A stretch of 39,471 bases of DNA. Source: Ruminococcus sp. GTDB lineage: Bacteria > Bacillota > Clostridia > Oscillospirales > Ruminococcaceae. The position numbers were made by a program, and so were the translations under genes. This document shows positions 8,950 to 16,950 of this stretch, piece by piece (the first letter of the stretch is position 1; each line of letters starts with the position of its first letter). The DNA lies in NCBI GenBank assembly GCA_017523285.1, contig JAFWWU010000029.1, positions 1 through 39,471 on the forward strand. The letters run 5' to 3'. The notes beneath the pieces are model-generated. The model saw nothing but the letters and a program-made list of their open reading frames with translations, ran no database searches and had not been told where the DNA came from.

Positions 8950-10391
8950 TGGCAAACGATAAGAAAAAGGTTGAAGCAATTACCTCAATGGAAGAGGATT
9001 TTGCAAAATGGTATACTGATATTGTAAAAAAAGCAGAGCTTATTGAGTATACAAGCGTTAAGGGCTGTATGGTAATACGTCCTTACGGTTATGCAATCTG
9101 GGAAAATATCCAGAGAATTCTTGACGGAATGTTCAAGGAAACAGGACATGAAAATGTATGTATGCCTATGTTTATTCCTGAAAGTCTGCTCCAGAAGGAA
9201 AAGGATCATGTTGAGGGATTTGCTCCTGAGGTTGCATGGGTTACTCATGGCGGAAGCGAAAAGCTTGAGGACAGACTTTGTGTACGTCCTACATCAGAAA
9301 CTCTTTTCTGTGAGCATTATGCAAATATTATTCATTCATACCGTGATTTGCCAAAGCTTTACAATCAGTGGGTAAGCGTTGTAAGATGGGAAAAGACTAC
9401 ACGTCCTTTCCTCCGTTCAAGAGAATTCTTATGGCAGGAGGGACACACAATCCATGCTACTGCTGAGGAGGCTATCGAAGAAACAGAGCGTATGCTCAAT
9501 GTTTATGCAAAATTCTGTGAAGAATCACTTGCTATGCCAATCGTAAAGGGTAAAAAGACAGAAAGCGATAAATTCGCAGGTGCTGTTTCAACATACGCTA
9601 TTGAAGCTCTTATGCACGATGGTAAGGCACTTCAGGCAGGTACATCACATTATTTCGGTGACGGTTTTGCTAAGGCATTTGAAATTGAATATACAGATAA
9701 GCAGAATAAGAAGGTAAATCCTCATCAGACAAGCTGGGGTGTTACAACACGTCTTATCGGTGCTATCATTATGACTCATGGTGACGATAACGGTCTTGTT
9801 CTCCCACCTGCAGTTGCACCTGTACAGACTGTAATTATTCCTATTGCTCAGCATAAGGAGGGCGTTCTCGATAAGGCAAATGAAATTAAAGAGCGTCTTG
9901 CAAAAGCAGGAGTAAGAGTTAAGCTTGATGACAGCGATAACTCACCTGGCTGGAAGTTTGCTGAATATGAAATGAAGGGTGTTCCTGTAAGAGTTGAAAT
10001 CGGTCCTAAGGATATCGAGGCAGGTCAGTGCGTTGTAGCTACTCGTCATAACGGCGAAAAGACAGTTGTTTCTCTTGATAAGCTTGAAGAAACAGTTGCA
10101 GCAAAGCTTGTTGAAGTTTGTGACGGACTTTACAAGAAGGCTCTTGAAAACCGTGAAAACAAGACTTACGCTTGTACAAGCATTGAAGAAATCATTTCTT
10201 CACTTGAAACTAAGGGCGACGGCTTTATCAAGGCTATGTGGTGCGGAGATGAAGCTTGCGAGGATATGGTTAAGGAAAAGACAGGCGTAGGTTCAAGATG
10301 TATTCCTTTTGAACAGGAAAATCTTTCAGATAAATGTGTTTGCTGCGGTAAGCCTGCACAGACAATGGTTTACTGGGGTAAGGCATATTAA
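8949..10391 (+). CDS. proS: Prolyl-tRNA synthetase, archaeal/eukaryal-like short type
   Basis: A 480-residue class II synthetase that charges tRNA-Pro. Proline and ATP site motifs include [33 protein letters not shown] and [12 protein letters not shown]. The short form lacks the large bacterial editing insertion and has a C-terminal domain with CVCCGK and a terminal Tyr (GKAY), marks of the ProS3 group. The ribosome site GAAAGAGG lies within the upstream gene. Many clostridia use this type, so it need not be a recent transfer. Confidence 0.96.
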   Translation: MANDKKKVEAITSMEEDFAKWYTDIVKKAELIEYTSVKGCMVIRPYGYAIWENIQRILDGMFKETGHENVCMPMFIPESLLQKEKDHVEGFAPEVAWVTHGGSEKLEDRLCVRPTSETLFCEHYANIIHSYRDLPKLYNQWVSVVRWEKTTRPFLRSREFLWQEGHTIHATAEEAIEETERMLNVYAKFCEESLAMPIVKGKKTESDKFAGAVSTYAIEALMHDGKALQAGTSHYFGDGFAKAFEIEYTDKQNKKVNPHQTSWGVTTRLIGAIIMTHGDDNGLVLPPAVAPVQTVIIPIAQHKEGVLDKANEIKERLAKAGVRVKLDDSDNSPGWKFAEYEMKGVPVRVEIGPKDIEAGQCVVATRHNGEKTVVSLDKLEETVAAKLVEVCDGLYKKALENRENKTYACTSIEEIISSLETKGDGFIKAMWCGDEACEDMVKEKTGVGSRCIPFEQENLSDKCVCCGKPAQTMVYWGKAY

Positions 10392-10417
10392 GATGTGTTA
10401 AGGAATGAGGAAGTAAA

Positions 10418-11221
10418 ATGTATTATTTTGATTTTCACACTCATGCATTTTCGGAGAAAATTGCAGAAAAGGCAATGGCTTCGCTTGCTGAAACAAGTGG
10501 CATAACTCCCGAAACAAACGGAACTGTAAGCGATCTGTTGAAAAAATGTGATGAATATGGAATAGAAAAGGTAATGATACTTCCGATAGCTACAAAGCCT
10601 GCACAGCAGAGTATAATAAACAGCTGGGCAAAGGAAATAATGAACGAAAGAGTTTATGCTTACGGTTCGGTTCATCCCGATGCAGAGGATGCTCTCGATG
10701 AGCTTGAACATATTAAGCAGTCAGGACTTTTCGGTGTTAAGCTTCATCCTGAATATCAGCTTTTTTATCCTGATGATGAAAAATTATTTCCGATATATGA
10801 AAAAGCCTGTGAGCTGAAGCTGCCTGTTGTATTTCATGGCGGATATGATCCGCTTTCACCTGATATTATAAGAGGCACTCCCGAAAGATTTGCAGCAATT
10901 GCAAGAGTGTTTCCGAATTTGCAGATAATTGTTGCACATCTCGGCGGTGACAGACTCTGGGATGATGTTGAAAAACATCTTGCAGGAAAATTTGACAATG
11001 TATATTTTGATATTGCCGTTATCGCTGACGATATAAGCGATGAACAGGCACAGCGGATTATCAAAACTCACGGTGCGGACAGAATACTGTTCGGAAGTGA
11101 TATCCCCTGGGATAATCCTCTTGACGAGGTTAATCTGATAAACAGAATTGAGCTTACCGATGAGGAGCGTGAGCTTATTTTCTACAAAAATGCTGAAAAA
11201 CTAATAGAATACGCAATGTGA
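10418..11221 (+). CDS. Amidohydrolase-family metal-dependent hydrolase
   Basis: A 267-residue TIM-barrel hydrolase of the amidohydrolase 2 (TIM-barrel decarboxylase-like) group. Metal-binding HxH is in DFHTHAFSEK at the start. A second-strand motif GVKLHPEYQLF, then PVVFHGG, IIVAHLGGDRLW, and the terminal catalytic Asp region RILFGSDIPWDNP follow in order. The substrate cannot be told from sequence. A GAGGAAG site precedes the ATG, 26 bases after proS. The stop overlaps the frame of the next gene. Confidence 0.85.
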   Translation: MYYFDFHTHAFSEKIAEKAMASLAETSGITPETNGTVSDLLKKCDEYGIEKVMILPIATKPAQQSIINSWAKEIMNERVYAYGSVHPDAEDALDELEHIKQSGLFGVKLHPEYQLFYPDDEKLFPIYEKACELKLPVVFHGGYDPLSPDIIRGTPERFAAIARVFPNLQIIVAHLGGDRLWDDVEKHLAGKFDNVYFDIAVIADDISDEQAQRIIKTHGADRILFGSDIPWDNPLDEVNLINRIELTDEERELIFYKNAEKLIEYAM

Positions 11222-11235
11222 ACGGAGGTACAGAA

Positions 11236-11688
11236 TTGAAAAAATCAAAACATGATAAGGAAATGGAAAAGTTCTACGAAGATATCAGAGGAAGAAATCG
11301 TGAAAGTGAAAGAAACAGCAGCGATCTTAAATGTTTCTTTTTAGGTCTTTTGATGTTTGGTGCAGGATTATTTATGATTTTCCAGAATGCACAGGTAAGA
11401 AGTAATCTCGGTTACGGCGGATATTTTTATCATATAGGCAATTGGAATGTACCTAACGGGCTTATTATGCTTCCGCTTATTGCAGGTATTTTCATGCTGT
11501 TTATGATGGAAAAGCGAATATTCGGCTGGATAGTTACAATACTTGGAATAATATTTATTCTGATGACTATTCTTATGAATGTAAGGCTTGAATGGAGAAC
11601 AACAAGTGCTTATGTATTTGTAATTATGTTCGGTCTTACTGCGGCAGGCGGCGGCTTGCTTATGAGAGCGCTTTTCAGAAAACGATAG
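11236..11688 (+). CDS. Four-helix membrane protein of unknown function
   Basis: A 150-residue protein with a charged N-terminus (KKSKHDKEMEKFYEDIRGR) and four hydrophobic segments, ending MRALFRKR. I chose the TTG at 11236 because GGAGG (11224-11228) lies 7 bases in front. The longer frame from GTG 11218 has no ribosome site of its own. It follows the hydrolase within one operon. No family was recognised. Confidence 0.65.
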   Translation: MKKSKHDKEMEKFYEDIRGRNRESERNSSDLKCFFLGLLMFGAGLFMIFQNAQVRSNLGYGGYFYHIGNWNVPNGLIMLPLIAGIFMLFMMEKRIFGWIVTILGIIFILMTILMNVRLEWRTTSAYVFVIMFGLTAAGGGLLMRALFRKR

Positions 11689-11702
11689 AATATATTATTA
11701 AA

Positions 11703-11768
11703 GGGCGGATATTTTCCGCCCTGAATTTTTGTATTATTATGATTATGGGCGGATATTTTTATCCGCCC
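11703..11768. repeat. Two REP-like palindromes between converging genes
   Basis: The first pairs GGGCGGA (11703-11709) with TCCGCCC (11715-11721). The second pairs GGGCGGATA (11747-11755) with TATCCGCCC (11760-11768) around a TTTT loop. They share the stem of the RAYT-associated repeats but lack the GTAG head, so they look degenerate. They fill the gap between the plus-strand membrane gene and corA and may end transcription from both sides; no long T-run follows either one. Confidence 0.7.
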
Positions 11769-11775
11769 ACATTGA

Positions 11776-12705
11776 TTATTTATTCTTTTTAGATTTCATA
11801 AGCAGAATTCCTACAAGAAGCGTAAGAATTAAAGATATAAGAGTCGGGAAAATCGTATTTGCAAATGGCAGGTCAGGCGTATTCATACCATAGAAGCTGA
11901 ATACAATAGTCGGAATAGCCATTAAAATGGTGATTAACGTCAATCGCCACATAACGATATTCAGATTATTTGAAATAACCGATGCAAATGCGTCCATCAT
12001 ACTCGATAAAATGTTTGAGTATATACTCGACATCTCGATAGCCTGTTTGATTTCGATTAAAACGTCTTCAAGCAGATCTTCGTCCTCGTCATAGAGCTTT
12101 ATTACTCTGCCACGGTTTATTTTTTCAATCGTAGCATCATTTGCTTTAAGTGATGTTGAAAAGTAAACGAGTGACTTTTCAAGCTCTAAAAGCTGCATAA
12201 GGAGCTTATTCTGCATAGCATTGTGAAGTCCCTGTTCAGCCATAGATGAGGTTTTTTCAATTTGTTTGAGGTAAAAAAGAAACAGAGTTGTAATTCTCAG
12301 CAAAAGCTGTAATACAAATCGTGTTTTCATTTGTGTGGCAAGATTTCTGATACTGCCGTTCATTGCCTCGCTTACAATTCTTGTAGATTTGGAAGAAATT
12401 GTAAAAACGTAATTTTCGGTAAGTATAATACCGATTGGCAATGTGTAGAAAAAGAGAGTTTCATCGTTATCAACCGAAGATACAGGAGTATCTATAATAA
12501 TAAGAGTCTGGTCGTCTTCTTTTTCTATACGGGAGGATTCCTCTTCATCAAGAGAGGATTTAACAAATCCGCTGTCGAGATTATAATCATCAATGAGCGC
12601 ATAGATTTCTTCTTCTGTCGGCTCAACTACTGAAATCCAGCAGCCTGTCTGAGGAGCTTCGATTTCTTTAATCAAGCCATGTTCCGTGATATAAAATTTT
12701 ATCAT
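11776..12705 (-). CDS. corA: CorA-family magnesium (divalent cation) transporter
   Basis: A protein of about 309 residues: a large cytoplasmic N-terminal domain, a long helical region, and two C-terminal membrane helices. The hallmark pore motif YGMN (in FSFYGMNTPDLP) follows the first helix, and the end is basic (MKSKKNK). CorA proteins form pentameric Mg2+ channels. The ATG at 12703-12705 is preferred. An in-frame TTG at 12712-12714 lies three codons upstream, but neither is at normal distance from a Shine-Dalgarno. The nearest strong one (AAAGGAGG, 12734-12741) instead serves a three-codon ORF ending 5 bases before the ATG, which suggests reinitiation. See the leader features. Confidence 0.9.
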   Translation of the reverse strand: MIKFYITEHGLIKEIEAPQTGCWISVVEPTEEEIYALIDDYNLDSGFVKSSLDEEESSRIEKEDDQTLIIIDTPVSSVDNDETLFFYTLPIGIILTENYVFTISSKSTRIVSEAMNGSIRNLATQMKTRFVLQLLLRITTLFLFYLKQIEKTSSMAEQGLHNAMQNKLLMQLLELEKSLVYFSTSLKANDATIEKINRGRVIKLYDEDEDLLEDVLIEIKQAIEMSSIYSNILSSMMDAFASVISNNLNIVMWRLTLITILMAIPTIVFSFYGMNTPDLPFANTIFPTLISLILTLLVGILLMKSKKNK

Positions 12706-12710
12706 AGGTA

Positions 12711-12722
12711 TCAAGCCAACAT
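12711..12722 (-). CDS. Three-codon upstream ORF before corA
   Basis: On the minus strand, ATG-TTG-GCT-TGA (Met-Leu-Ala-stop) follows AAAGGAGG (12734-12741) by about 11 bases and ends 5 bases before the corA ATG. Seen directly in sequence; a role in translational coupling is inference. Confidence 0.35.
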   Translation of the reverse strand: MLA

Positions 12723-12737
12723 AATGTCAGCAACCTC

Positions 12738-12775
12738 CTTTCGCCTGTATACGCAGAAAGCGTCTTCGGCGAAAG
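12738..12775 (-). promoter_or_regulatory. Leader hairpin partly covering the corA-side Shine-Dalgarno
   Basis: Read on the minus strand, CTTTCGCC pairs perfectly with GGCGAAAG (plus-strand arms 12768-12775 and 12738-12745), with an inner ACGC/GCGT helix around a short loop (12751-12763). The 3' arm includes the first four bases of AAAGGAGG, so folding would hide part of the ribosome site. The arrangement fits a translational switch, but no known riboswitch class was recognised. Confidence 0.5.
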
Positions 12776-12779
12776 ACTG

Positions 12780-12845
12780 TTAAAGTGTGTCAGCCGCATC
12801 GCCGAATAAAGATTTTTTTAAATTCCCATAAGGGTCAGCAGTCAT
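12780..12845 (-). CDS. Candidate leader peptide upstream of corA
   Basis: A 21-codon ORF starting MTADPYGNLKKSLFG, with a GGAGG site 6 bases before its ATG, the first ATG after the corA promoter. It contains an Asp-Pro pair near the start. In enterobacterial mgtL leaders, acidic-proline runs destabilise ribosomes at low Mg2+; that analogy is inference. Its end lies just before the hairpin at 12738-12775, so a ribosome finishing or stalling here could affect folding. Confidence 0.5.
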   Translation of the reverse strand: MTADPYGNLKKSLFGDAADTL

Positions 12846-12877
12846 AACGCACCTCCAAAGATAAATATTATACTAAT

Positions 12878-12906
12878 ATTATATCAAAAAAACTTATAAA
12901 TTTCAA
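12878..12906 (-). promoter_or_regulatory. SigA-type promoter for corA leader
   Basis: On the minus strand TTGAAA (12901-12906) and TATAAT (12878-12883) are separated by 17 bases. Transcription would start near 12871, giving a leader of about 165 bases in front of corA. Confidence 0.75.
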
Positions 12907-12927
12907 TAGCAGAGGAAATTTTTTTGA

Positions 12928-12960
12928 AAAAAAACACGCTGTCAGCAAGTGCCGACAGCG
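12928..12960 (-). terminator. Terminator of the SGNH-dockerin gene
   Basis: On the minus strand CGCTGTC (12954-12960) pairs with GACAGCG (12937-12943), extendable to 10 pairs with one G-U, followed by TG and a run of eight T. It lies just after the stop at 12971 and directly before the corA promoter. Confidence 0.85.
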
Positions 12961-12970
12961 CTTATATATA

Positions 12971-14191
12971 TTATAATATTCCGTTTCCGCCTGTTGCGAT
13001 ATCTGCATAGTGAGCAAGAATTGTTGATGCGTCAATAGCATCAATAGCGCCGTTGCGGTCTGTATCGAGAGATATTCTTACAGCAGGACTGAGATTTACT
13101 GTTTCTCCTGTTGAAATTGAAGCATAAGTTGCAAGTGCAAATGAAGCGTCGCCTGCATCTGCAAGATTGTCAGAATTACTATCGCCGATATTAACATTGA
13201 TAGCATTTAAAAATGCCTTGTGACCTGAAATCGGCATATCCTTATAATCGGATTCATATAATTCTACAACCTCATCAGCGTTTTCTGTCTTTTCATCAAA
13301 AGCTTTGATTACAGCAGCTGCAATTGCGTGATTACCGAGCTGATTAGGGTGAAAATCACGGTTTGTGCTTTTTGTTATATCTGTGTAGATATTTGAATAA
13401 CCGAATTTGTCCTCTGTGCCTTCTTCTGTGAATAAAGAATATACATCGGCAATTTTTACATTTTCGATTGCACCAAGAGCATCGCTGTTAAAATTCATTA
13501 TATTATTCTTGAAGAGATTTCTTATCATTGTATAACCGGTTTTATAATTTGAAGGACGTCCCTCAAGATAAGCTTCAAGGTCTTTTTCGCTCATAAGAAT
13601 AGGATTGTAAAGATTCTGATAAATTATTTTTGCATCAGGATTGATTGATTTAAGTTCAGCGTCAATCTGCTTCATTGTATCAACGCAGTTTTTTACTTCA
13701 TCCTTTAAAGCAGTGTTCATTTTTGTTATGAGTGACATAAGCATTTTATCTGCATCAGGTTCATCCTTTACAGATGATATAATTTCAAGAAGTGAATTAT
13801 ATGGATTTGTTCCGTTGTACTGGTCAGGATATTCTTCTTCAATTACAGCCATAAGAGTATCAATGAGGTCGTTTCCGCCTATAGATACAACAATTTCATT
13901 ATATCCCTTTATTGTACTTATGTATGCAGTATCATTTTTTAGTTTTGCAAGAAATTCATCTGATGTCATTCCTGATGTATGAATTGAAACTACTTTTTTT
14001 CCTAAATATTTTCCTACTGTTGTAACGTAAGGTGCATCCTGATCATATGCTGTACTTATTATACTGTCACCGAGGAAGAGTATGCTCTGATTTGTATAAA
14101 CTATCTGACCTGCATTTGCAGTTGTTATTGGTGAGAGTGCTGCAGCACCCATAACGATTGAAGTTAAAGCTGATATAATTTTCTTTTTCAT
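12971..14191 (-). CDS. Secreted SGNH/GDSL hydrolase with C-terminal dockerin
   Basis: A 406-residue exported esterase-like protein. A signal peptide of about 27 residues ends ITTANA. The SGNH domain has block I GDSI (nucleophile S43), block III GGND (N107), and block V DFHPN (D279, H281). A dockerin occupies about residues 332-406 with two calcium loops, GDSNSDNLADAGDAS and DTDRNGAIDAIDAS. The likely role is removing acyl groups from plant cell-wall polysaccharide within a cellulosome; the substrate is unknown. The dockerin sequence is clearly different from those of the two other dockerin proteins in the window. Ribosome site AAAGGAG. Confidence 0.88.
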   Translation of the reverse strand: MKKKIISALTSIVMGAAALSPITTANAGQIVYTNQSILFLGDSIISTAYDQDAPYVTTVGKYLGKKVVSIHTSGMTSDEFLAKLKNDTAYISTIKGYNEIVVSIGGNDLIDTLMAVIEEEYPDQYNGTNPYNSLLEIISSVKDEPDADKMLMSLITKMNTALKDEVKNCVDTMKQIDAELKSINPDAKIIYQNLYNPILMSEKDLEAYLEGRPSNYKTGYTMIRNLFKNNIMNFNSDALGAIENVKIADVYSLFTEEGTEDKFGYSNIYTDITKSTNRDFHPNQLGNHAIAAAVIKAFDEKTENADEVVELYESDYKDMPISGHKAFLNAINVNIGDSNSDNLADAGDASFALATYASISTGETVNLSPAVRISLDTDRNGAIDAIDASTILAHYADIATGGNGIL

Positions 14192-14235
14192 AAAAACTCC
14201 TTTGTTTTGTTTTGGTTTATTCTTATTATAAAAAT

Positions 14236-14264
14236 ATTATAGCTTTATTTTTGGATAAAGTCAA
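14236..14264 (-). promoter_or_regulatory. Promoter of the SGNH-dockerin gene
   Basis: Minus-strand TTGACT (14259-14264), a 17-base spacer, then TATAAT (14236-14241), about 45 bases before the start codon. Confidence 0.75.
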
Positions 14265-14392
14265 GATATTTTTCATATTGAAAAATATTCCATAATTTTA
14301 TTTTACATAGCAATTTATATATTACAATCTGAACAAATAATAATAAATTATATTAGTCACAATATAGAAAAGTAATTTATTTACAAAAATTG

Positions 14393-14421
14393 TTGAATAA
14401 TATTTTTTCATTTGATATAAT
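14393..14421 (+). promoter_or_regulatory. Promoter of the Ig-repeat dockerin gene
   Basis: TTGAAT (14393-14398), 17 bases, TATAAT (14416-14421). The start codon at 14509 follows a strong AGGAGG site. Confidence 0.65.
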
Positions 14422-14508
14422 ATAAATATAATTTTTTACAATACACAAAAATGCAATGTTCAATTGTGTTATTGAAAATATTAATAAATCAAACAGGAGG
14501 TTTTATTT

Positions 14509-16245
14509 ATGAATATCAAAAAAATCACAGCAGCGTTTTTATCATTTGCTGTTCTTGCGGGGGGAATTACCTGCAATGAGATTTATCTCAAGAATGAATT
14601 TGCAGTTTCTGCGGCAGAAGAAAGTAACGAACAGCTTGAAGACAGCACAACTCTTAGTATAGTACAGGTTCCCGATAAGCTTGTATACAATATCGGAGAA
14701 GAGCTTGATCTTACAGGTGGTATGGCTTATGCAAAAGGTGTCTATAACGGAGAGAATTGGGATACATCCAATCAGCCGCTTGATTCAGAGCATTTTAAAA
14801 TAGATGCATCCGAATTTGATAATCAGGAATCTGGTACATATAGTATTTATGTAACAAATACATACGGTGTGCCTGAAACAAGAGTATTTGCAGTTAGAGT
14901 TGTATATACTGAAATTGAAGAAGAGCCTACTTTTTATATATCGCAAGCTCCTGTTAAGAGTAAGTATAGGATTGGTGAAGAACTTGATTTTACAGGCGGT
15001 ATGGTATATTCATTAGATATGGGTGACTGTGAACTGCCAATAGATCCGAAATATTTTAAAATAGATGCTTCCGAGTTTGATAATCAGAAAGTGGGAAGGT
15101 ATCGTATTTATGTTTTAGACCCGAATGTTTCAGATATGGAAAATGACATGAACTGGGATAGTTTTTCGGTCGAAGTTGCAGAAGGCGGAGGGAATCTTCA
15201 TTTATCCTCGCCTCCCGATAAGCTTGTTTACAATATCGGTGAAGAACTTGACCTTACAGGTGGCGTGGCTTATGCATCCGGAACTGATAATGGAGCTGTC
15301 TGGGATACATTCTGGCAGCCAATTGATTCGAAATACTTTTATGTAGACACTTCCGAGTTTAATAATCAGGTACCGGGTGTATATAATATTTATGTTTCAA
15401 TTAGCGACTGGATATGTGGCACAAAATCATTTGAGGTTAAGGTTATTGATAAAGAAAATAGTAATGGAACACTCATTAGATTAATTTCACCCGGTAGATT
15501 TATTTACGATATCGGCGAAGAACTTGACCTTACAGGTGGCGTGGCTCGTGCACAAGGATTTTATAATGGAGAAAGATGGGAGATATCCGAGCAGCTGCTT
15601 GATTCAGAATATTTTGATATAGATGCTTCTGAATTTAATAATCAGAAAGCGGGAGTTTATAATATTTATGTTACAAATACATATGGTGAACCTGTAACAG
15701 AATCATTTCAGGTTAAAGTTATAGGTAATGAAAATAATAACGATGGTATAGATTATGAAGATCGGAATGAGTCAAGTCTTTATATAAGAAAAGAACCTGA
15801 TAAGACTGTGTACAATATTGGCGAAGAACTTGACCTTACAGGTGGTGAAGCTGAGGCAGCCGGAATATATAACGGAGCATATTGGGATACAACTTCTTTT
15901 CAGCCGCTTGATTCGGAGCATTTTAAAATAGATGCTTCTGAATTTGATAATCAGAAAGAGGGAGTTTATACTATTTATGTTACAAATACATATGGTGAAC
16001 CTGTAACAGAATCATTTGAGGTAGAGGTTGTTGAAGTAATATATGGTGATGCAAATTGTGACGGCGTGGTTGACATTGCAGATATTGCAATTGTAAAATG
16101 CTACCTTATTAATAGTGAAAAATACAGTATGACATCAAAGGGATTGAAAAATGCCGATGTTCAGGGAAATGAAAACGGTATTAATGTAAATGACGCTATT
16201 GCTATTCAGAAATACGTTCTCGGAATGATAGATAGCTTTTCTTAA
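14509..16245 (+). CDS. Secreted five-repeat Ig-like protein with dockerin
   Basis: A 578-residue exported protein. After an N-terminal signal peptide come five tandem repeats of about 85-95 residues (starting near 47, 143, 233, 324 and 423). Each carries a YNIGEELDLTGG-like motif, a FKIDASEFDNQ-like motif and an IYVTNTYG-like strand, the pattern of bacterial Ig-like (Big_3-type) domains. The C-terminal dockerin begins GDANCDGVVDIADIAIVKCY and includes KNADVQ and DAIAIQKYVLGM. No catalytic domain is visible, so it may be a binding or spacer component of the cellulosome. Repeats 1, 4 and 5 are nearly identical over parts, which suggests recent duplication. Confidence 0.82.
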   Translation: MNIKKITAAFLSFAVLAGGITCNEIYLKNEFAVSAAEESNEQLEDSTTLSIVQVPDKLVYNIGEELDLTGGMAYAKGVYNGENWDTSNQPLDSEHFKIDASEFDNQESGTYSIYVTNTYGVPETRVFAVRVVYTEIEEEPTFYISQAPVKSKYRIGEELDFTGGMVYSLDMGDCELPIDPKYFKIDASEFDNQKVGRYRIYVLDPNVSDMENDMNWDSFSVEVAEGGGNLHLSSPPDKLVYNIGEELDLTGGVAYASGTDNGAVWDTFWQPIDSKYFYVDTSEFNNQVPGVYNIYVSISDWICGTKSFEVKVIDKENSNGTLIRLISPGRFIYDIGEELDLTGGVARAQGFYNGERWEISEQLLDSEYFDIDASEFNNQKAGVYNIYVTNTYGEPVTESFQVKVIGNENNNDGIDYEDRNESSLYIRKEPDKTVYNIGEELDLTGGEAEAAGIYNGAYWDTTSFQPLDSEHFKIDASEFDNQKEGVYTIYVTNTYGEPVTESFEVEVVEVIYGDANCDGVVDIADIAIVKCYLINSEKYSMTSKGLKNADVQGNENGINVNDAIAIQKYVLGMIDSFS

Positions 16246-16264
16246 TAAAACTTAATAATGATAT

Positions 16265-16301
16265 AAAGCTGTCGGATTGAAAAAATCTGACAGCTTTTTT
16301 G
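16265..16301 (+). terminator. Terminator after the Ig-repeat dockerin gene
   Basis: AGCTGTC (16267-16273) pairs with GACAGCT (16289-16295) and is followed by a T-run. Confidence 0.85.
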
Positions 16302-16303
16302 TT

Positions 16304-16336
16304 AATTCCGATTAAAAATCGGAATTTTTTTATTTT
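16304..16336 (+). terminator. Second, tandem terminator
   Basis: AATTCCGATT (16304-16313) pairs perfectly with AATCGGAATT (16317-16326), followed by a T-rich tract. With the preceding terminator it insulates the phage cassette from upstream transcription. Confidence 0.75.
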
Positions 16337-16375
16337 TCTGATGTGAAAAATGCTGAATTGAAAAATTATTTTTTT

Positions 16376-16410
16376 CTTATGTTGACGTTTTCGTCAACAT
16401 AAGCTATGAT
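16376..16410 (+). promoter_or_regulatory. Phage-cassette promoter overlapped by a perfect inverted repeat (probable operator)
   Basis: A 12-bp perfect inverted repeat, CTTATGTTGACG (16376-16387) and CGTCAACATAAG (16392-16403) around TTTT, covers the -35 element TTGACG (16382-16387) and the spacer of a promoter whose -10 is TATGAT (16405-16410) at 17-base spacing. No T-run follows on either strand, so it is not a terminator. Its placement is that of a repressor operator. The repressor is not encoded in the cassette. Confidence 0.65.
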
Positions 16411-16461
16411 TTCTGCCCCTTTATGAACGGTGTTTGCCGAATATCATAAGGAGGTATAAAA

Positions 16462-16950
16462 ATGAATAATTCACTCAATGAAAAAAGACTTTTGTTCTGC
16501 TGTAATTATGTGAAGCTGGGAAATGTCAGAGAATCGGCAATAAAAGCAGGATTTTCTCCCGAAACAGCCTTGATGGAGGGGCTTGAATGTCTGAAAAGAG
16601 ATAAATTTCAGCGTGTTATCTCACAGCTTCGTGAAATTTCATCAGTAAATGGCGAAGGGATAATGTCAGGGCTTGAAAGACTTGCTTTCGGAAGCTGTAA
16701 CGATGCAGTTTATCTTGTTTTCTCGGAGGAGCTCCCTCCAGCCGATGTAATATCGGGGCTTGACCTTTTTAATGTTTCAGAGGTAAAGCGAGTAAAAGGC
16801 GGCGGTGTGGAAGTAAAGCTTTTTGACAGACAAAAGGCTCTTGAAAAACTGCTTGAATACCTGAATACTGTTGATAATTCTAAAAATGCGGCAAGTCTTT
16901 TACAGGCACTTGCAGGTTCGGATTCGGAGAGTGAAAACAATGGAAATTAA
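16462..16950 (+). CDS. Phage terminase small subunit-like protein
   Basis: A 162-residue protein with an N-terminal helix-turn-helix-like start (NVRESAIKAGFSPETALMEG) typical of small terminases that recognise viral DNA, and a helical C-terminal part (DRQKALEKLLEYL). It directly precedes and overlaps the large terminase, which strongly supports the call. Ribosome site AAGGAGG. First gene of the phage cassette. Confidence 0.8.
   Translation: MNNSLNEKRLLFCCNYVKLGNVRESAIKAGFSPETALMEGLECLKRDKFQRVISQLREISSVNGEGIMSGLERLAFGSCNDAVYLVFSEELPPADVISGLDLFNVSEVKRVKGGGVEVKLFDRQKALEKLLEYLNTVDNSKNAASLLQALAGSDSESENNGN

Larger units (their letters stand above)
14192..14508. other. Divergent intergenic region between two dockerin genes
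   Basis: This 317-base AT-rich stretch holds promoters for both flanking genes and no credible ORF. The middle (about 14270-14390) shows A/T runs only, with no clear operator or structured RNA. Confidence 0.6.

Noticed and set aside
12706-12871. corA leader as an M-box (ykoK) or Mn2+ (yybP-ykoY) riboswitch
   Set aside because: I could not find the conserved core segments of either class in the leader; the short ORFs are the clearer feature. A covariance search would settle it.
16376-16403. The inverted repeat as a transcription terminator or dif-like recombination site
   Set aside because: No T-run follows on either strand, and it lacks the 11-6-11 XerC/D layout; overlap with a promoter favours an operator.
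16710-16940. Minus-strand ORF inside the small terminase gene
   Set aside because: Shadow of the coding frame; Ser/Pro/Thr-rich composition is typical of antisense reading of this codon usage.
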